Source: Letharia columbiana | Taxonomy: Eukaryota > Ascomycota > Lecanoromycetes > Lecanorales > Parmeliaceae | Assembly (NCBI RefSeq): GCF_014066305.1 | Contig: NW_023501082.1 | Span: 1-64,000 of the forward strand | Reading direction: 5' to 3' | DNA: 64,000 nucleotides | In this document: piece by piece, positions 47,053-57,669 of the stretch | Layout: every line of letters starts with the position of its first letter | How positions within the stretch are numbered: position 1 is the first letter of the stretch | Notes under the pieces: generated by a model | What the model saw: only the letters and a program-made list of their open reading frames with translations | Told to the model about the DNA's origin: nothing | Databases searched by the model: none | Program-made: the position numbers and the translations under genes

Positions 47053-48175
47053 ATGAGGTTCACAATCATTACCTCTTTCCTTTGCCTAATAAATCTCAAA
47101 GTATGGGCGCACCCTGCGGAAGACGCAGCTCCAGGAACAATGCCGGCAGAGCCCCCTACACCCATTGAAACCAGCATCCCCAACCGCAGCTACCTCCTCA
47201 AACTCGACTGCATCTCCTGCCCCTTCCTCATCCGCCCCTCCAACCGCAACCAATGGGAAAAAGACCCGCGCCCTAACCAATTGACCCTAGCGCTCTACAT
47301 TGATGGTCCCCACCCTCCGCCTCTACCTCCAAGGTGAAACCCTCAACCCACTTTATTACGAGCGCCGGGCGCCCTCGTTCTACAGCCAACCGCATCCCTT
47401 CGCCCCGCCCTTCACTGCGAATCAGATTGGTGTGAATGAGACGTTAGAGCAGGAAGAGAATAACAATGGATGGGGGATTCCTGTACGGCAGTTCGAGTTG
47501 GCGTATGAATTTGATGTGGTGACCTATGCGCCGAAGGATAAGGTACGGGAGTGGGAGGTTCTCATCGAATTTCAGATTACGGGGTTGAGGCATGAGGAGC
47601 ATGTGCCGAAGGATATCCCTTTCTCAGGTGGCGTGTCTTATCCGGAGACGGAGGGCGTGGTGCCGGGTGTGACTAGCGTTGTTAGGCTGGTGCTGGGGTA
47701 TACAGCATTCGAGGAGATAAGGATCGATGCTTTGGAGCTGATGCCGAAGGAAACGATGGCTAAAGTCGCGGGCAAACAGATCGAAGTACTGCGCAAGGCG
47801 GCGGAATCGAAGGGGGAGAAGAGTATCACAACTGCAAATTGGGGCGGAAGGCTGCGCGATATCAACGGTCCAGACGGCAAGGACATATATACCGAGCATG
47901 CCTCGTTCAAGCCGGGGGAGTGGAATGACTGCGGTAGGAAGGATGAGTGGGGGAGGCAGATCATGTGCAAGGTGGACGACTTCAAGGCGTGGTCACCAAT
48001 GATATTCGTGATATCACTAATGTTGCTGGCGGTCGTATTGATCGGGATATTTGTTTTGGTTGTGTTTATGGCCTGGCTCGCAATCCGCTTCCTGGGAGGC
48101 CAGAAGATTCAGGAGGTGGTCACGGCTAAGGGCGAGAATGATGCTTTGCTGCTCTTTGGGGATGAAGAGCTTTGA
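47053..48175 (+). CDS. Type I membrane protein with signal peptide and C-terminal TM helix; one frame break
   Basis: ATG at 47053 starts a signal peptide (MRFTIITSFLCLINLKVWAH, cleavage near WA|HP). The lumenal part includes CISCPFLIRP. At a run of four Cs (47308-47311) the frame from LTLALYIDG must lose one base to join TLRLYLQGETLNPLYYERR; no intron fits. The remainder runs to TGA 48173-48175, contains FELAYEFDVVTYAPKD and WNDCGRKDEWGRQIMCKVDD, and ends with a transmembrane helix (MIFVISLMLLAVVLIGIFVL) plus a short cytosolic tail. About 370 aa in total. A fungal endomembrane or plasma-membrane protein of unknown function is the best description. Confidence 0.7.
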
Positions 48176-49640
48176 GGATCAAGAAGAGAAGACGAAGGAA
48201 GAGGTTATGGCGACTCAACCAAGCTGTCCGTTCGGATGAACGGAAGGACAGCCAGCAATTTGGTCCCTATCAGCATAACAGCGACAGCAACTTATAAGTG
48301 CACCAACGCCAAGTACCGGATGGCATTGCGATAAAGGTATAAGAACTTGAAGCAATGACTTTGAACTTTATGACGGATGCCTTTTCGAGCCCACTAGGCG
48401 GTCGTCATAAGGACGCGTTGAAGGCGATTTTTCGGGGACTGTCAACACTTCAGCGCGCCACACACTCAGTAAAAGAAATAGCTGCGCCTCCTCCAGGGCC
48501 CCCTTCATACCCCACTTAACTCAAAACCACACCTTCATCTGGTTACTATCGTCTGCATCTAGCCAATTAGTCCGTCTTGCTGTTCGAACTGCGGAAAGCT
48601 TCATTTGCTAGTACTTCGACCTTGCCCATAAGATTCCGCCAAGTCGATCCTAAGGTGAGATCTGCGTAATGCATCGTCATCCTCTAGGTTTACTGATAGA
48701 ATCAAAAGAAATCAAGATGCCAAATATCCGAGCCTATTTTGGCTCTATCGTCATCCGCGAGATCTGTTTGGTTTTCCCGACAATCGACATTGACAATGCC
48801 TATCCCATGACTGTTGCAACGATTTTTGGCACTATGTGCATCATCCTCTCGCTTTTCGGACAGGGCGGGGTGTCAACATACTATGCAAGGGATACTCGTC
48901 CTGCGCGTCGTTGTTAGGTTGGGAATCTTGCCACAGTGGACGTCAACGTGGGTGGTTGTGGCGCTGGAGATCACTGTGCAAGCAAAGAGGAGAGGAACGA
49001 GATATAAAGATGATGCTGGCGTGAATACGCTAGGAGATGTTCAGGAGGGTGCTTAAGGGTCGTGTTCCCAAAATGAAGCCTTCGGCTCAACTTGAGTGCA
49101 ATTAATAAACACATCGAAGACCCAAAGAAACACCTTGCACAAGGCAATTTGCCAATAAAGTGGTACCTCTTCGGCGTGCCTTTCCGCCCCGCCTGCAATG
49201 CGATCTTTACGCTCTTACCTTCCCAACATTTCGACTGCTGAACGCTCATGGGTGTTGGACATCATCTTTCAGATTGCTGTTGCGCTCAGCTTGGGCGTGC
49301 ACTCAGCGTAGGATTGGCCATCTTTGTCTCTGTCTGTTGAAATGTCTCAGCTTGGTCGCACATGTATCTGTTGTTAGCCGTTTGTTATAGCCCTTGTCAC
49401 ATTTTCCGGTCTTTTCGAATTCTTCTACAATGAATTCTGCCTTTTGCTTAGCCTATCGGGCTAGCTTGAAAACAATGGTCGGTTGTTACAATGGTCGATT
49501 GATTCAATGATTTCGGTTACACAATGACTTGTATCCGCCTTTTGCTTGAAGTATCAATACACTGCCTTTGTCGTACACTAACTGGCTTTGTCTCTAGAGA
49601 AAGCACGCGACAATGTATGTTCATGACACTTCGCTCGTTG
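48176..49640. other. Intergenic
   Basis: 1.4 kb without a supported gene. A frame at 48669-48917 (82 codons) has no features. 49400-49520 repeats the phrase CAATGGTCG/CAATGATTTCGG loosely. Confidence 0.5.
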
Positions 49641-49643
49641 CCC

Positions 49644-49650
49644 ATATATA
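49644..49650 (+). promoter_or_regulatory. TATA-like element upstream of the small-protein gene
   Basis: ATATATA about 150 bp before the ATG at 49797, followed by a pyrimidine/CA-rich leader. Comparable TATAAA elements precede the next two genes in the row. Confidence 0.35.
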
Positions 49651-49796
49651 CCCTGTCCCTGCTCCAACTTTTTTCATTCTCCATCATCCACTCACACACT
49701 CATCCTCGAACTTCAACAGCAGTCTTCGCTTTCCAAAGCTTCCTTCATCACACAACGCCCATCAACACAATCAACATACCTTTCTCCACCATCAAC

Positions 49797-50898
49797 ATGC
49801 CACGCCCAAGCGTAAGCACCAACCCAACGAGTCGCGCGATGACTAGACGCGGCTCTGTGATGGTTTCTGAGGTGTCGAACCAAGTAAGCTCCCTTGGTCC
49901 TCGTTCCCGTGGCACTAACGGCTGCAGCTACACCGTCCAGAGCTCCACAACGACCACTGTCCGTGACCGTCTTGGCAGCTCGACGCTTCATCGGGAAAAC
50001 TACTCTCACTATGAAAGCGGTTCACTCTCACTATCCCATCTGTCCATATTGTGGCGACTACGCTCACCATGCGAGCGGCTCATCTCTCGGCTACGGGGAC
50101 CATCGTGCGACGCGAGCATTGGGTTACGACTCAGACTCCTCAGACGAAGGCCATGTGACTGAGGAGGTCTATGTTCCTCTCGGTAGATTGACTCTTGGAG
50201 AATCTACCAGTTCTCGCACTGGAGGATCGCACAGCTCTCGACACAGCTCTCGACCCACCGAGTCTCGATCCACCGCTCGACCCACCGATTCTCGCCACAC
50301 TTCCCGGCCCACCGAGTCTAGATCCACCTTCCCGACACACCGTCTCGACCCACCGAGTCCCGACACACCAGCTCTCGACCCAGCGAGTCTCGACACACCA
50401 GCTCTCGACCCACCGAGTCCCGACACACCAGCTCTCGACCCAGCGAGTCCCGACACACCAGCTCTCGACCCACCGAGTCTCGACACACCAGCTCCAGACA
50501 TCCCAGCTCCCGACAATCCACCGCCCCAGGTACATCCGGGGAGCTCACTGTATACGGAGAGCGTTCATCCCATGCGCCCTCGGTCAGCCGACACACCAGC
50601 TCCAGACATCCCAGCTCCCGACAATCCACCGCCCCAGGTGCATCCGGGGAGCTCACTGTATATGGAGAGCGTCCATCCCATGCGCCCTCGGTCAGCCGAC
50701 ACACCAGCTCCAGACATCCCAGCTCCCGACAATCCACCGCCCCAGGTGCATCCGGGGAGCTCACTGTATATGGAGAGCGTCCATCCCATGCGCCCTCGGT
50801 CAGCCGCTACACGACCGACGACCGTGAGACGGGATCGAGTAGACGCAACTCTGGCGCTCATGGCGGCAGGGAAGTGGCTCGTCGCCACTGATCTGTGA
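49797..50898 (+). CDS. Ser/Arg/Thr-rich repeat protein (first of three in a row); frame uncertain
   Basis: ATG at 49797 begins MPRPSVSTNPTSRAMTRRGS. A GTAAGC...GCAG intron (about 49884-49927, with an ACTAAC branch) is likely but does not alone link the frames. The middle contains YPICPYCGDYAHHASGSS, a CxxC pair, then GRLTLGESTSSRTGG and RPTES-type repeats. From 50361 the natural frame reads RHTSSRPTES-like decapeptides and then three 36-residue repeats, ending RETGSSRRNSGAHGG with TGA at 50889-50891. Another frame stays open to 50898 with Pro/Asp-rich repeats. At least two frame changes are needed for a single protein. The product would be basic and disordered; function unknown. Confidence 0.45.
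50361..50480. repeat. 30-bp tandem repeat, four units
   Basis: CGACACACCA recurs at 50361, 50391, 50421, 50451 and 50481. Each 30-bp unit encodes ten residues (RHTSSRPTES-like). Since 30 is divisible by three, all frames remain open. Confidence 0.9.
50481..50804. repeat. 108-bp tandem repeat, three units
   Basis: Units begin at 50481, 50589 and 50697, each opening with the same CGACACACCA that starts the 30-bp units. Only a handful of differences separate the copies (for example TATACGGAGAG against TATATGGAGAG). Each unit encodes 36 residues, and long open frames exist on both strands as a result. Confidence 0.95.
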
Positions 50899-50919
50899 CA
50901 TCGCGGGCGAAGTTGGGCA

Positions 50920-50995
50920 GGGGATAGAGATGTTCGGAAGGAAAGTGTTGCAACAAGCTCGGGGATAGAGATGTTCGGAAGGAAAGTGTTGCAAC
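50920..50995. repeat. Direct repeat of 35 bp at 41-bp spacing
   Basis: A 35-bp string beginning GGGGATAGAGATGTTCGG occurs at 50920 and again at 50961, just after the stop codon of the repeat-protein gene. Confidence 0.95.
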
Positions 50996-51578
50996 GGAGC
51001 TTGTTTTTGTAAGGTAGAGTTAATACTTAATATGCGAAATCTTTGCTCACTGCGCGGATCGAACTTGCGAACAAATTTGGCTATCAAATGCATGAAGTTC
51101 TTCTCTAGCCATTGGAAATGGGACTGACTTGCATTTTCTGATAGAAACAGATAATGCAAGGTCATATTCCCTTTTCCTTTTCATTATCCAACCAATGCTC
51201 AAACTCTTGCTCCACGATTTACTTACCATTGATCAGACTGTTTCAATGCCGCGGGTTGATAGATGCATCTATTTAGCAAACAAACATCTGTCTTTGTCCT
51301 TTTCAAAGGACAAAGCTTACAGATATCCTTTCTAGCTGCATGTTCCCTGCTGCTGATTCTGGGACATGCTATCATATATCAGAAATTCAGTGTGTCAGCT
51401 ACAGAGTTCATTATCCTTATGTTTGCCAATGGTACATGCTCTATTGTGTTGGAGGTCCGGGCTCTAAATATAGTATTCCTTGTGGTACATACAGCAAACA
51501 CTACTGGCTCATTGTCTAGACAGTCAATATAAATTCTGTGATATCTTCGAGGCACAGAAAGATTATACTAGATTTCTG

Positions 51579-51584
51579 TATAAA
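51579..51584 (+). promoter_or_regulatory. TATA box candidate
   Basis: TATAAA about 200 bp upstream of the ATG at 51782, with a pyrimidine/CA-rich leader between. Confidence 0.4.
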
Positions 51585-51781
51585 TGCTCAGCTCCTTTCC
51601 TTCAGTGCCTTCTTCCCACATCCTCCACATACATCTCTGGGCCTCACCGCCGACTTTGAACCTGGGATAGTCTTTGAATCCTCCAACTCCGCATCATACC
51701 TCACTAAACCTCTTACGGACTCCTTACGTATCTTACAGCCAGCATCCAAACTCCAACTCCATACCTTCTTCAACTCACAGC

Positions 51782-52360
51782 ATGACTCGCACTCGTGCCG
51801 GACGCGACTTCCACGGCCTGACTGAGGCCAACTATCGTGAATTTGAATTAGCATACTACAAATACCACCCGCAATCGCGCTCTGTCTCGTTTGAGAGATA
51901 TCTAGATAACGGCACACATGTGAGGGAAATAGAAGAGGCCGTGGTGAACAACTCTCATGGAAACAGGTCGCGCCAATGTTGTGGTTACGGTGCTCGTGGA
52001 CATGGCCACCGCTCGCATCGCTTTGGGTCCGCTGATCGGAGGGGATCGCGTGTGCCTCTTTCTACATCTCGCTGCGGTCCAGCCGACGACTTCGACCGTG
52101 GTGAGTTCAGGGATGTTCCACGTGATGGCCGACGTGGAGCTGGAGGGTCTCTCGATCGTGCAGGACACCCACTTCCTCGTGGTCATTGTAGGGTGCCGTC
52201 ACCACCTCCCTCCCGCTGTGGTGGAGAGTCCTCGCGCCCACGGCAACATCCTCAGTCCCAGTGGAACCGTCACCCCGCTTCAGATGGCTACTCCGGCGAA
52301 CACTGGGGTTGCTATGGTCCTCAGGATGGACGTTGTGAGCGGGATGGTAGTTGTCGGTAG
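51782..52360 (+). CDS. Arg/Gly/Ser/Cys-rich small protein (second of three in a row)
   Basis: One exon, 192 aa. The N-terminus (TEANYREFELAYYKYHPQS, then SFERYLDNGTH) resembles the third gene's MTDEEYRAAEENYENYHPQA, so the two share a short charged module. The remainder is low-complexity with RGG/RSR-type sequence and scattered cysteines (RSRQCCGYGARGHGHRSHRF; WGCYGPQDGRCERDGSCR). No signal peptide or known domain. Its composition is like RNA-binding RGG proteins, but that is only compositional. The ATG at 51782 follows a CA-rich leader (ACTCACAGC). Confidence 0.55.
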   Translation: MTRTRAGRDFHGLTEANYREFELAYYKYHPQSRSVSFERYLDNGTHVREIEEAVVNNSHGNRSRQCCGYGARGHGHRSHRFGSADRRGSRVPLSTSRCGPADDFDRGEFRDVPRDGRRGAGGSLDRAGHPLPRGHCRVPSPPPSRCGGESSRPRQHPQSQWNRHPASDGYSGEHWGCYGPQDGRCERDGSCR

Positions 52361-53013
52361 GCATAGACGATGATGTATAAGCAATGCGGAGAAAAGCGAT
52401 GGAAGTTGGAACAGACTGCTGGCTGGGATAGGGATGTTGTATCTACTGTGGGGGAAGTCCCCAAAGAATTACTAGAGCATCAGGAAACGAGCTTTGATTT
52501 TACGAGATGACATTGCGTTCCGGGAAGGAGCATCTAGATAAACTGTTCCCGGGAGTAAAGTGGTACTTTGGTTGAACTTCCTTTTTGTCGCTAAATACAT
52601 CTTAACACCCTTAGGCTAAGGTTTCGGCTTCTAGTACATTGTCAGTCGATCAATGTACATTTGTATGCTTCAAGAACAGAGCCTCCCTTGATGCATGTTT
52701 TTTGCCGCAAGCAAATGCCCAATCAACACAGACAAATTGCCGACCGAACAACACGTAATGTAGTTGGATTCCTAGTGGTATACAGACAGTCTGGACAAAG
52801 AGGGTCCGAAACCGCTCTAGCGAGACTGGCTCTACTCCTTTCCGCTCATATCCTTGCGGGGCCATTCGCTGATGATAGTAACACGGTCGTTCAACGAATG
52901 TTCACATCTAAACACTCCATTAACACAAGTTCCGCTGCGGATTCATTACACTTCGTAACACTCGCCACAGAGTCTCAACACTTAGCAACATTCCCCACAG
53001 GAGTTCTTACCCG

Positions 53014-53019
53014 TATAAA
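53014..53019 (+). promoter_or_regulatory. TATA box candidate
   Basis: TATAAA about 280 bp upstream of the ATG at 53296. A GTAACG...CCGTAACC stretch nearby may be a leader intron. Confidence 0.3.
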
Positions 53020-53295
53020 CCGCTGGTTCTCTCCAACCTTTTTCCTCTTATAATTGACAACCTTTGAACTTCGACCTGCAACGATTCAACATTTTCAGCC
53101 ACAGGTACAACACCTGCTTCCAACACATCCACTCAGCCCTGGTGTTTGACACTCCCCAAACACATCTGCTACTACATCTTCCTTCATTTGCTCCCTCCCA
53201 TCACCAACTCATAGGTAACGCTCAGTACTTAGGATTCCTCGAGCGCCTAACCCGTAACCAACCTTCACTACCAGATTCCTTCCTCGATCGTCAAT

Positions 53296-53797
53296 ATGCC
53301 AGGCCAACGTGTCGATCAGATGGTCAGCGACATGACTGATGAAGAGTACCGCGCGGCTGAAGAGAACTACGAAAACTACCACCCCCAGGCTGACTTGATG
53401 AAGTTTCGAAGAGCGTATGGAGCAACACAAATACGGAGAAGAGCTGTATGAAGACCGGGCACAAGGGCGTGATAGTGATGTTCGTGCTCGTAGAGCTGAT
53501 TACGCTTCCAATCCGCCTGGGCGTTCCAACTATGGTGGGTCTCGGATGTCTCGTTCACGTGGGGAGCGTCTGCCATGCGTTATCCATGCGAAAACTCACC
53601 GCAACACAGTCGCCGCGCAGGCGAGCACAATGATGACACTTGGCAATCATATTGCCATCGTTGTCGAACACGGCGTTAGCGGGGAGCGTGCTGGAAAGCG
53701 CGCCGGGCACAACGGCAACAGATATTCTCATTCAGAGCCGGTAGGGGCCCAGCGCTTCGGAGAGCCATCGTCACGAATTGAGGCTGCCAACGCGTAA
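53296..53797 (+). CDS. Charged small protein (third of three in a row), frame break near the N-terminus
   Basis: ATG at 53296 gives MPGQRVDQMVSDMTDEEYRA then EENYENYHPQADLMK. At a TTT (53404-53406) the reading moves to FEERMEQHKYGEELYEDRAQ, which continues the alignment with the second gene; losing one T would join them. The sequence continues basic and low-complexity (NPPGRSNYGGSRMSRSRG). Beyond about 53560 two frames are possible, one ending at TAA 53795-53797 and one ending earlier with SYCHRCRTRR. Function unknown. Confidence 0.45.
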
Positions 53798-54330
53798 GGA
53801 ACTGTGCGTAACTCGGGGCCTTTGGAAAACTTACACAGCAGCCATGATAGCAAGGGAGATGTGCGCGAGATGCGTGCGTTAATGCTACGTTTTGTACGCG
53901 TTGGTGGTGGTAACGTAAGATGCTAAGAGTGGTGAAAGGAGAGTTGATAAAACAGAAAACTTTTCAGGGGAAAAGTAAACATCATCATAGTCGCACGTCA
54001 ACCACACGCGTCACGCATCCAAATCAGAACTATGCGAGCGGTCCCTCCTACGATCATGGCGATCGTCGTGGCACCGGTAGAGGAGGGTATGAATATGAGG
54101 CTTCCTCTGAAGGCGAGTCACTGGTCGGAGATTCTCACGGCCTAAGGCATAGACATACGGGATATTCGACTATGGGCCCTGCGGAGTCTAGAAGACGTGA
54201 TTTGGCTAGCAATCTCCTGCTATATCTCTTTAAGCTCTTTTAGTATCTGTTGTGGAATAGTCTTGCCCTCCTGTAGCAGCTTGTTGATCGCTTTGGTAAT
54301 TCCGCCTTTTTTTCGGCAAGCACCTGCCTG
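53798..54330. other. Intergenic with a possible extra fragment
   Basis: 53920-54243 has a frame containing HPNQNYASGPSYDHGDRRGT and EGESLVGDSHGLRHRHTGYS. It resembles the low-complexity tails of the preceding genes and could be a fourth, truncated member. Confidence 0.3.
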
Positions 54331-55093
54331 CTAAGCTCGGAGATCATCGTGAGGTTCGAGTGATGTAAGTCGGAAGGGGAAATGTTTGTTCAACCGTGTA
54401 GTGGGTGGTTCGTGAGGGGGTAAATTGGGGTGTCGCATGAGTGCGATATGGGTGTTTAGCGATGTTAAGTCATTGTAGGGCGTCCAGGGTGTGATGGCCT
54501 GGTTGCTGAGCATCATGCTGGACTTTACCCCATGCGCCTCGTCGACCAAAACCCGACCGAAGATGCTGGGGAAAATTGACCTAGTCCTGGTTGAGCTCAT
54601 CCTCCGTGAGTTGCTTTTCGTTGCCGTTTCCCGTCTCATCTTCATCGTCACTGTCAGCCTCGGCCGACGCTACATCTCGTGGGCTCGCTGGTCGATGCCC
54701 TTGGTGCCGTGACCCAAACCAGTACCGGACACCCATACATAGAAACTAATCCGCGATTTCAGCCTTTCAGACAGGTCTGGCGTTGATGGGAAAGACCATG
54801 AAATATGACTCGTAGGTACGGCCGCGGAGTTTGTCCAGTGCTCTGGGTGCAACGGAGTTTGGAGCCGACTCGTCAGGGTTAGCGTCAACGTCCATCGCGT
54901 TGGAGTCATTGATCAGGAAGGGTTCGGCAACGGCAGTAGCGCCAGCCGCATAAGGGTCGTTCACAGCTTGGGCGGTTTTCCCAACAGGCGGCCTGGGTAT
55001 GAAACAACAGCACCGCGCAGGATTCTGGGATCTTCTTAGAACTCCCACATTGCTACTTCTGTGCTCCCTTGACTGTGGCATCGTTGTCCACAC
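54331..55093 (-). pseudogene. SNF2-like helicase remnant
   Basis: Fragments on the minus strand in successive frames: RALDKLRGRTYESYFMVFPI (about 54790-54860), LKSRISFYVWVSGTGLGHG with KGIDQRAHEM (about 54690-54780), an acidic EADSDDEDE stretch, and FGRVLVDEAHGVKSSMML (about 54500-54560). The last resembles helicase motif II of SNF2-family proteins (RVxVDExH followed by a K and N/S-rich loop). Stop codons and frame changes separate the pieces. Assignment rests on the DEAH context and on the order of fragments, so it is moderate. Confidence 0.45.
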
Positions 55094-55145
55094 CCGAGCC
55101 TCATTCCCGTCCGTCTCTTTCTTACCTTTATATATATGAGAGGCA

Positions 55146-55557
55146 TCAGACAGTAAAATCGAGAATGTGATCGAGGATACTCATATCCCTCGTATCCTTC
55201 CAGCAAGTGTGAAGGCCATGAAGGCATTGATCATTCCACCAGTCATGCCAACGGATGCGGCACGGACAGTCGTCATTCTCATCTTGTGGTCGCAGCACGG
55301 TCGGCTGTAGGTCTTGAGCCTGCGATTGGAGAGCCAGGACTTCGCTTCCAGAAGCTCCTAGCTGGAAGAGGCGGTGCCCTAGCTGCTCGCACAGCCAGTC
55401 CTTTTTTGGGCATTTGTGGTCTCTAATGAAGCGTAGTAGACACAAGGCCCTGCAAAGGGTCAGTCTCAGAGGATGAATTGCCTAATAGGCCACTCACCGG
55501 CTACTTCTAGCTGCCGCTAGATACATCGTGTCGGTTTGCGAACGCTTGTGCCAGCGC
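55146..55557 (-). pseudogene. Two-exon remnant upstream of the helicase fragments
   Basis: A well-formed exon (about 55450-55146) encodes CLLRFIRDHKCPKKDWLCEQ and GHRLFQLGASGSEVLALQSQ and ends HILDFTV. A GTGAGT...TTTGCAG intron (about 55450-55498) joins it in phase to TMYLAAARSSR upstream. Further upstream, LEQLPEGELAAWLWEALAQA lies in a different frame. It may be the 5' part of the adjacent helicase gene or a separate gene; I do not recognise it. Confidence 0.4.
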
Positions 55558-55946
55558 CTCCCACAACCAAGCGGCCAGCTCCCCCTCGGGGAGTTGCTCG
55601 AGTATGACGCTTGCTCAAAGGGGGATCTGTCGTCATGAGGCAGAAAGGCCGTATGGAGGGTGAGCTGCGACCGCAGTGAGAGATCGCTGTGGTCATCCGA
55701 CTAGTTTGGTGCGGCAGACTGAAGCTTTGGTACGTGAGCGTTGCCGTGGAGGACATCAGCGTTAGTGTGGTCGTGATGAGTCTGAGTTTGAGGAAAGGGT
55801 AGGTCCTCCGGTCAGTTTGAGTGAAAAGAAACAAGGTACGTTGTCGTCGTGTGACCACCACGTGGCGCACTCGGTTGATCTCGTTCGATCATCTGTCGAG
55901 GCAGCGGGAGTAGATCCGCCAGAAGCAGCAAGGCATGACGCATGCC

Positions 55947-56405
55947 CTATCTCCACGCAGACATGGCCAGCCAGACTCCATAGACGCAAATCCCATTGTC
56001 ACTGTATCTGCCCCCCAATCCGACTTTCTCCAGCTGCGATTGATCAGTTAGTTAGTCATCAGCAGAATCATTAGATAGCGGAAAAGACTTACCCGTTCCT
56101 TGGCGAAATATGCGGTATCAAGTTCCGTCCGTCTGACATGAGTCTTGCGGACGACGTTTGAATGAGCAGTCATCTCCGCCCATGCTCCGATGAAGATTTC
56201 GAGCTGAATAAGTTGCCTGACAGCATCGATGCCCGAATCTACGAAGAGTCAGAAGTCGCGACGCAAGAAAAGTGAAGAAAGAAAGATGAGCACGACTTAC
56301 CTCGTTGAAGGCTTTGGGTTGCGACATCGTGAGATCGTTGTACTTGAAGTGCAGTGTCAACGTGGCAATGGTCTCTTGTTGAAGTGCTTCATTCCTGGGT
56401 TCCAT
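55947..56405 (-). CDS. Small three-exon gene, hypothetical 100-aa protein (possibly part of a longer gene)
   Basis: Exons 56405-56301, 56203-56093 and 56033-55947 are all in phase 0 with GTAAGT donors and TTCAG/CGCAG acceptors. The protein begins MEPRNEALQQETIATLTLHF and includes LEIFIGAWAEMTAHSNVVRK, RRTELDTAYFAKER and GLGGRYSDNGICVYGVWLAM. It is of normal complexity and easily missed because no single frame is long. An upstream exon is likely: 56542-56450 encodes MEGHQAFLMVTTYDQEYVDY and ends at a GTAAGT donor, but its phase is off by one at a GGG run. No domain recognised. Confidence 0.55.
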
Positions 56406-56542
56406 AACCGTAGGTCGTACGCTGTACTTGAGACCATTGTCATGAATCCGCTAAACTTACCCAAACCTAGCTTTGAAGATAGATAATCCACATACTCCTG
56501 ATCATAGGTCGTCACCATAAGGAAGGCCTGATGACCCTCCAT

Positions 56543-57669
56543 CGACGATTGATTCAGACGAAAAACGCCAGGAGATGAGTGCGTGTGAGGATGGGAAGAA
56601 CTGGTGATGAGTTCGTTGTGAAGAGGGGCCCGGTTAGGGCGCCAAGGATGCCGAAGGCGGGTACGGGGACGATGAAGGTGTTCGTGTAGGAGAGAAGCCA
56701 GAAAATTTGGGCGAAGGGGATTATAGATTTGAGTGCACCGGGCTGGTGATTTTCTGGAAACGATTGAAGAAAGGCTGATATTGCTTGTTTTGGCGTAAGA
56801 ATTTGACGCGATCTGGTGGACTAAGTCAACGTGTGCTATTTCTCATAAGAAGAAACGAATTTTTTCCAAGAATCGCTTGACGAAGAAAGAAGAGAATCTT
56901 GGCTCGGACTGCCGTCTTCTTTTTGGATGACTTGTCTACCAATTGCACTGTGACTCAAACTTTCTCAAGTCTCTGCTTTTCAAACTCTTCCTCTATACAT
57001 GACTTTTGATATACTCTCTTACTTTCGAGTCATCTGCCAAAGTGTAAAGCCCTTGAGATCTGGAATTCATACCTTAGTATGTACATAGATAGTAGAGGAG
57101 ATCTACTATCACTTATGTGTGTCAAAGAGACCGCAATCAGCTGCATCTGATCTGCATGGATGGCCAAAGGCAGCTGGTGTCAAATGCAGAGAGAAAAAAC
57201 CGATATTGTTCAGAGAGGTATACGAGGTAGATTGAAATGTGTAAAGCGAAAGCGTGCTGAGTACAGGTAGGTAGGATAATATGATTTTGATGGAATTATG
57301 TGGTGGACCTGCGATAGGATTATGTTGTAGAAAGAAGAGATAGTTGGGAGGTTTGGGGGGTCAAATATCCAAAGATGCCTCCCGAAGAATCCTCGTCGGA
57401 GAAGTGATGGGCCTTGGGGCACTCATTCCATCTAAATTCGCCGATTTGCTTCCCGTTCGATAGAAATAAATGTCCAGCTTCACGCGGTCTTCATTACTTT
57501 TAGAGGAGCCCCGATTGAGAAACAATCACCAGGACTTGCTTTCAGTTTCATTCCACTCTCTCCGTTCTAACCCCAATGAGGCCTAAGAATCACAGTTTCG
57601 ACTTCCTCGTGACAGTCGACTTACGGCTCCAGCTGCATTCATCGGCACTCAGTCACACTTCACCTTCAT
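56543..57669. other. Intergenic, AT-rich in part
   Basis: 1.1 kb without a gene. 56800-57330 is AT-rich with few long frames. Confidence 0.5.
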
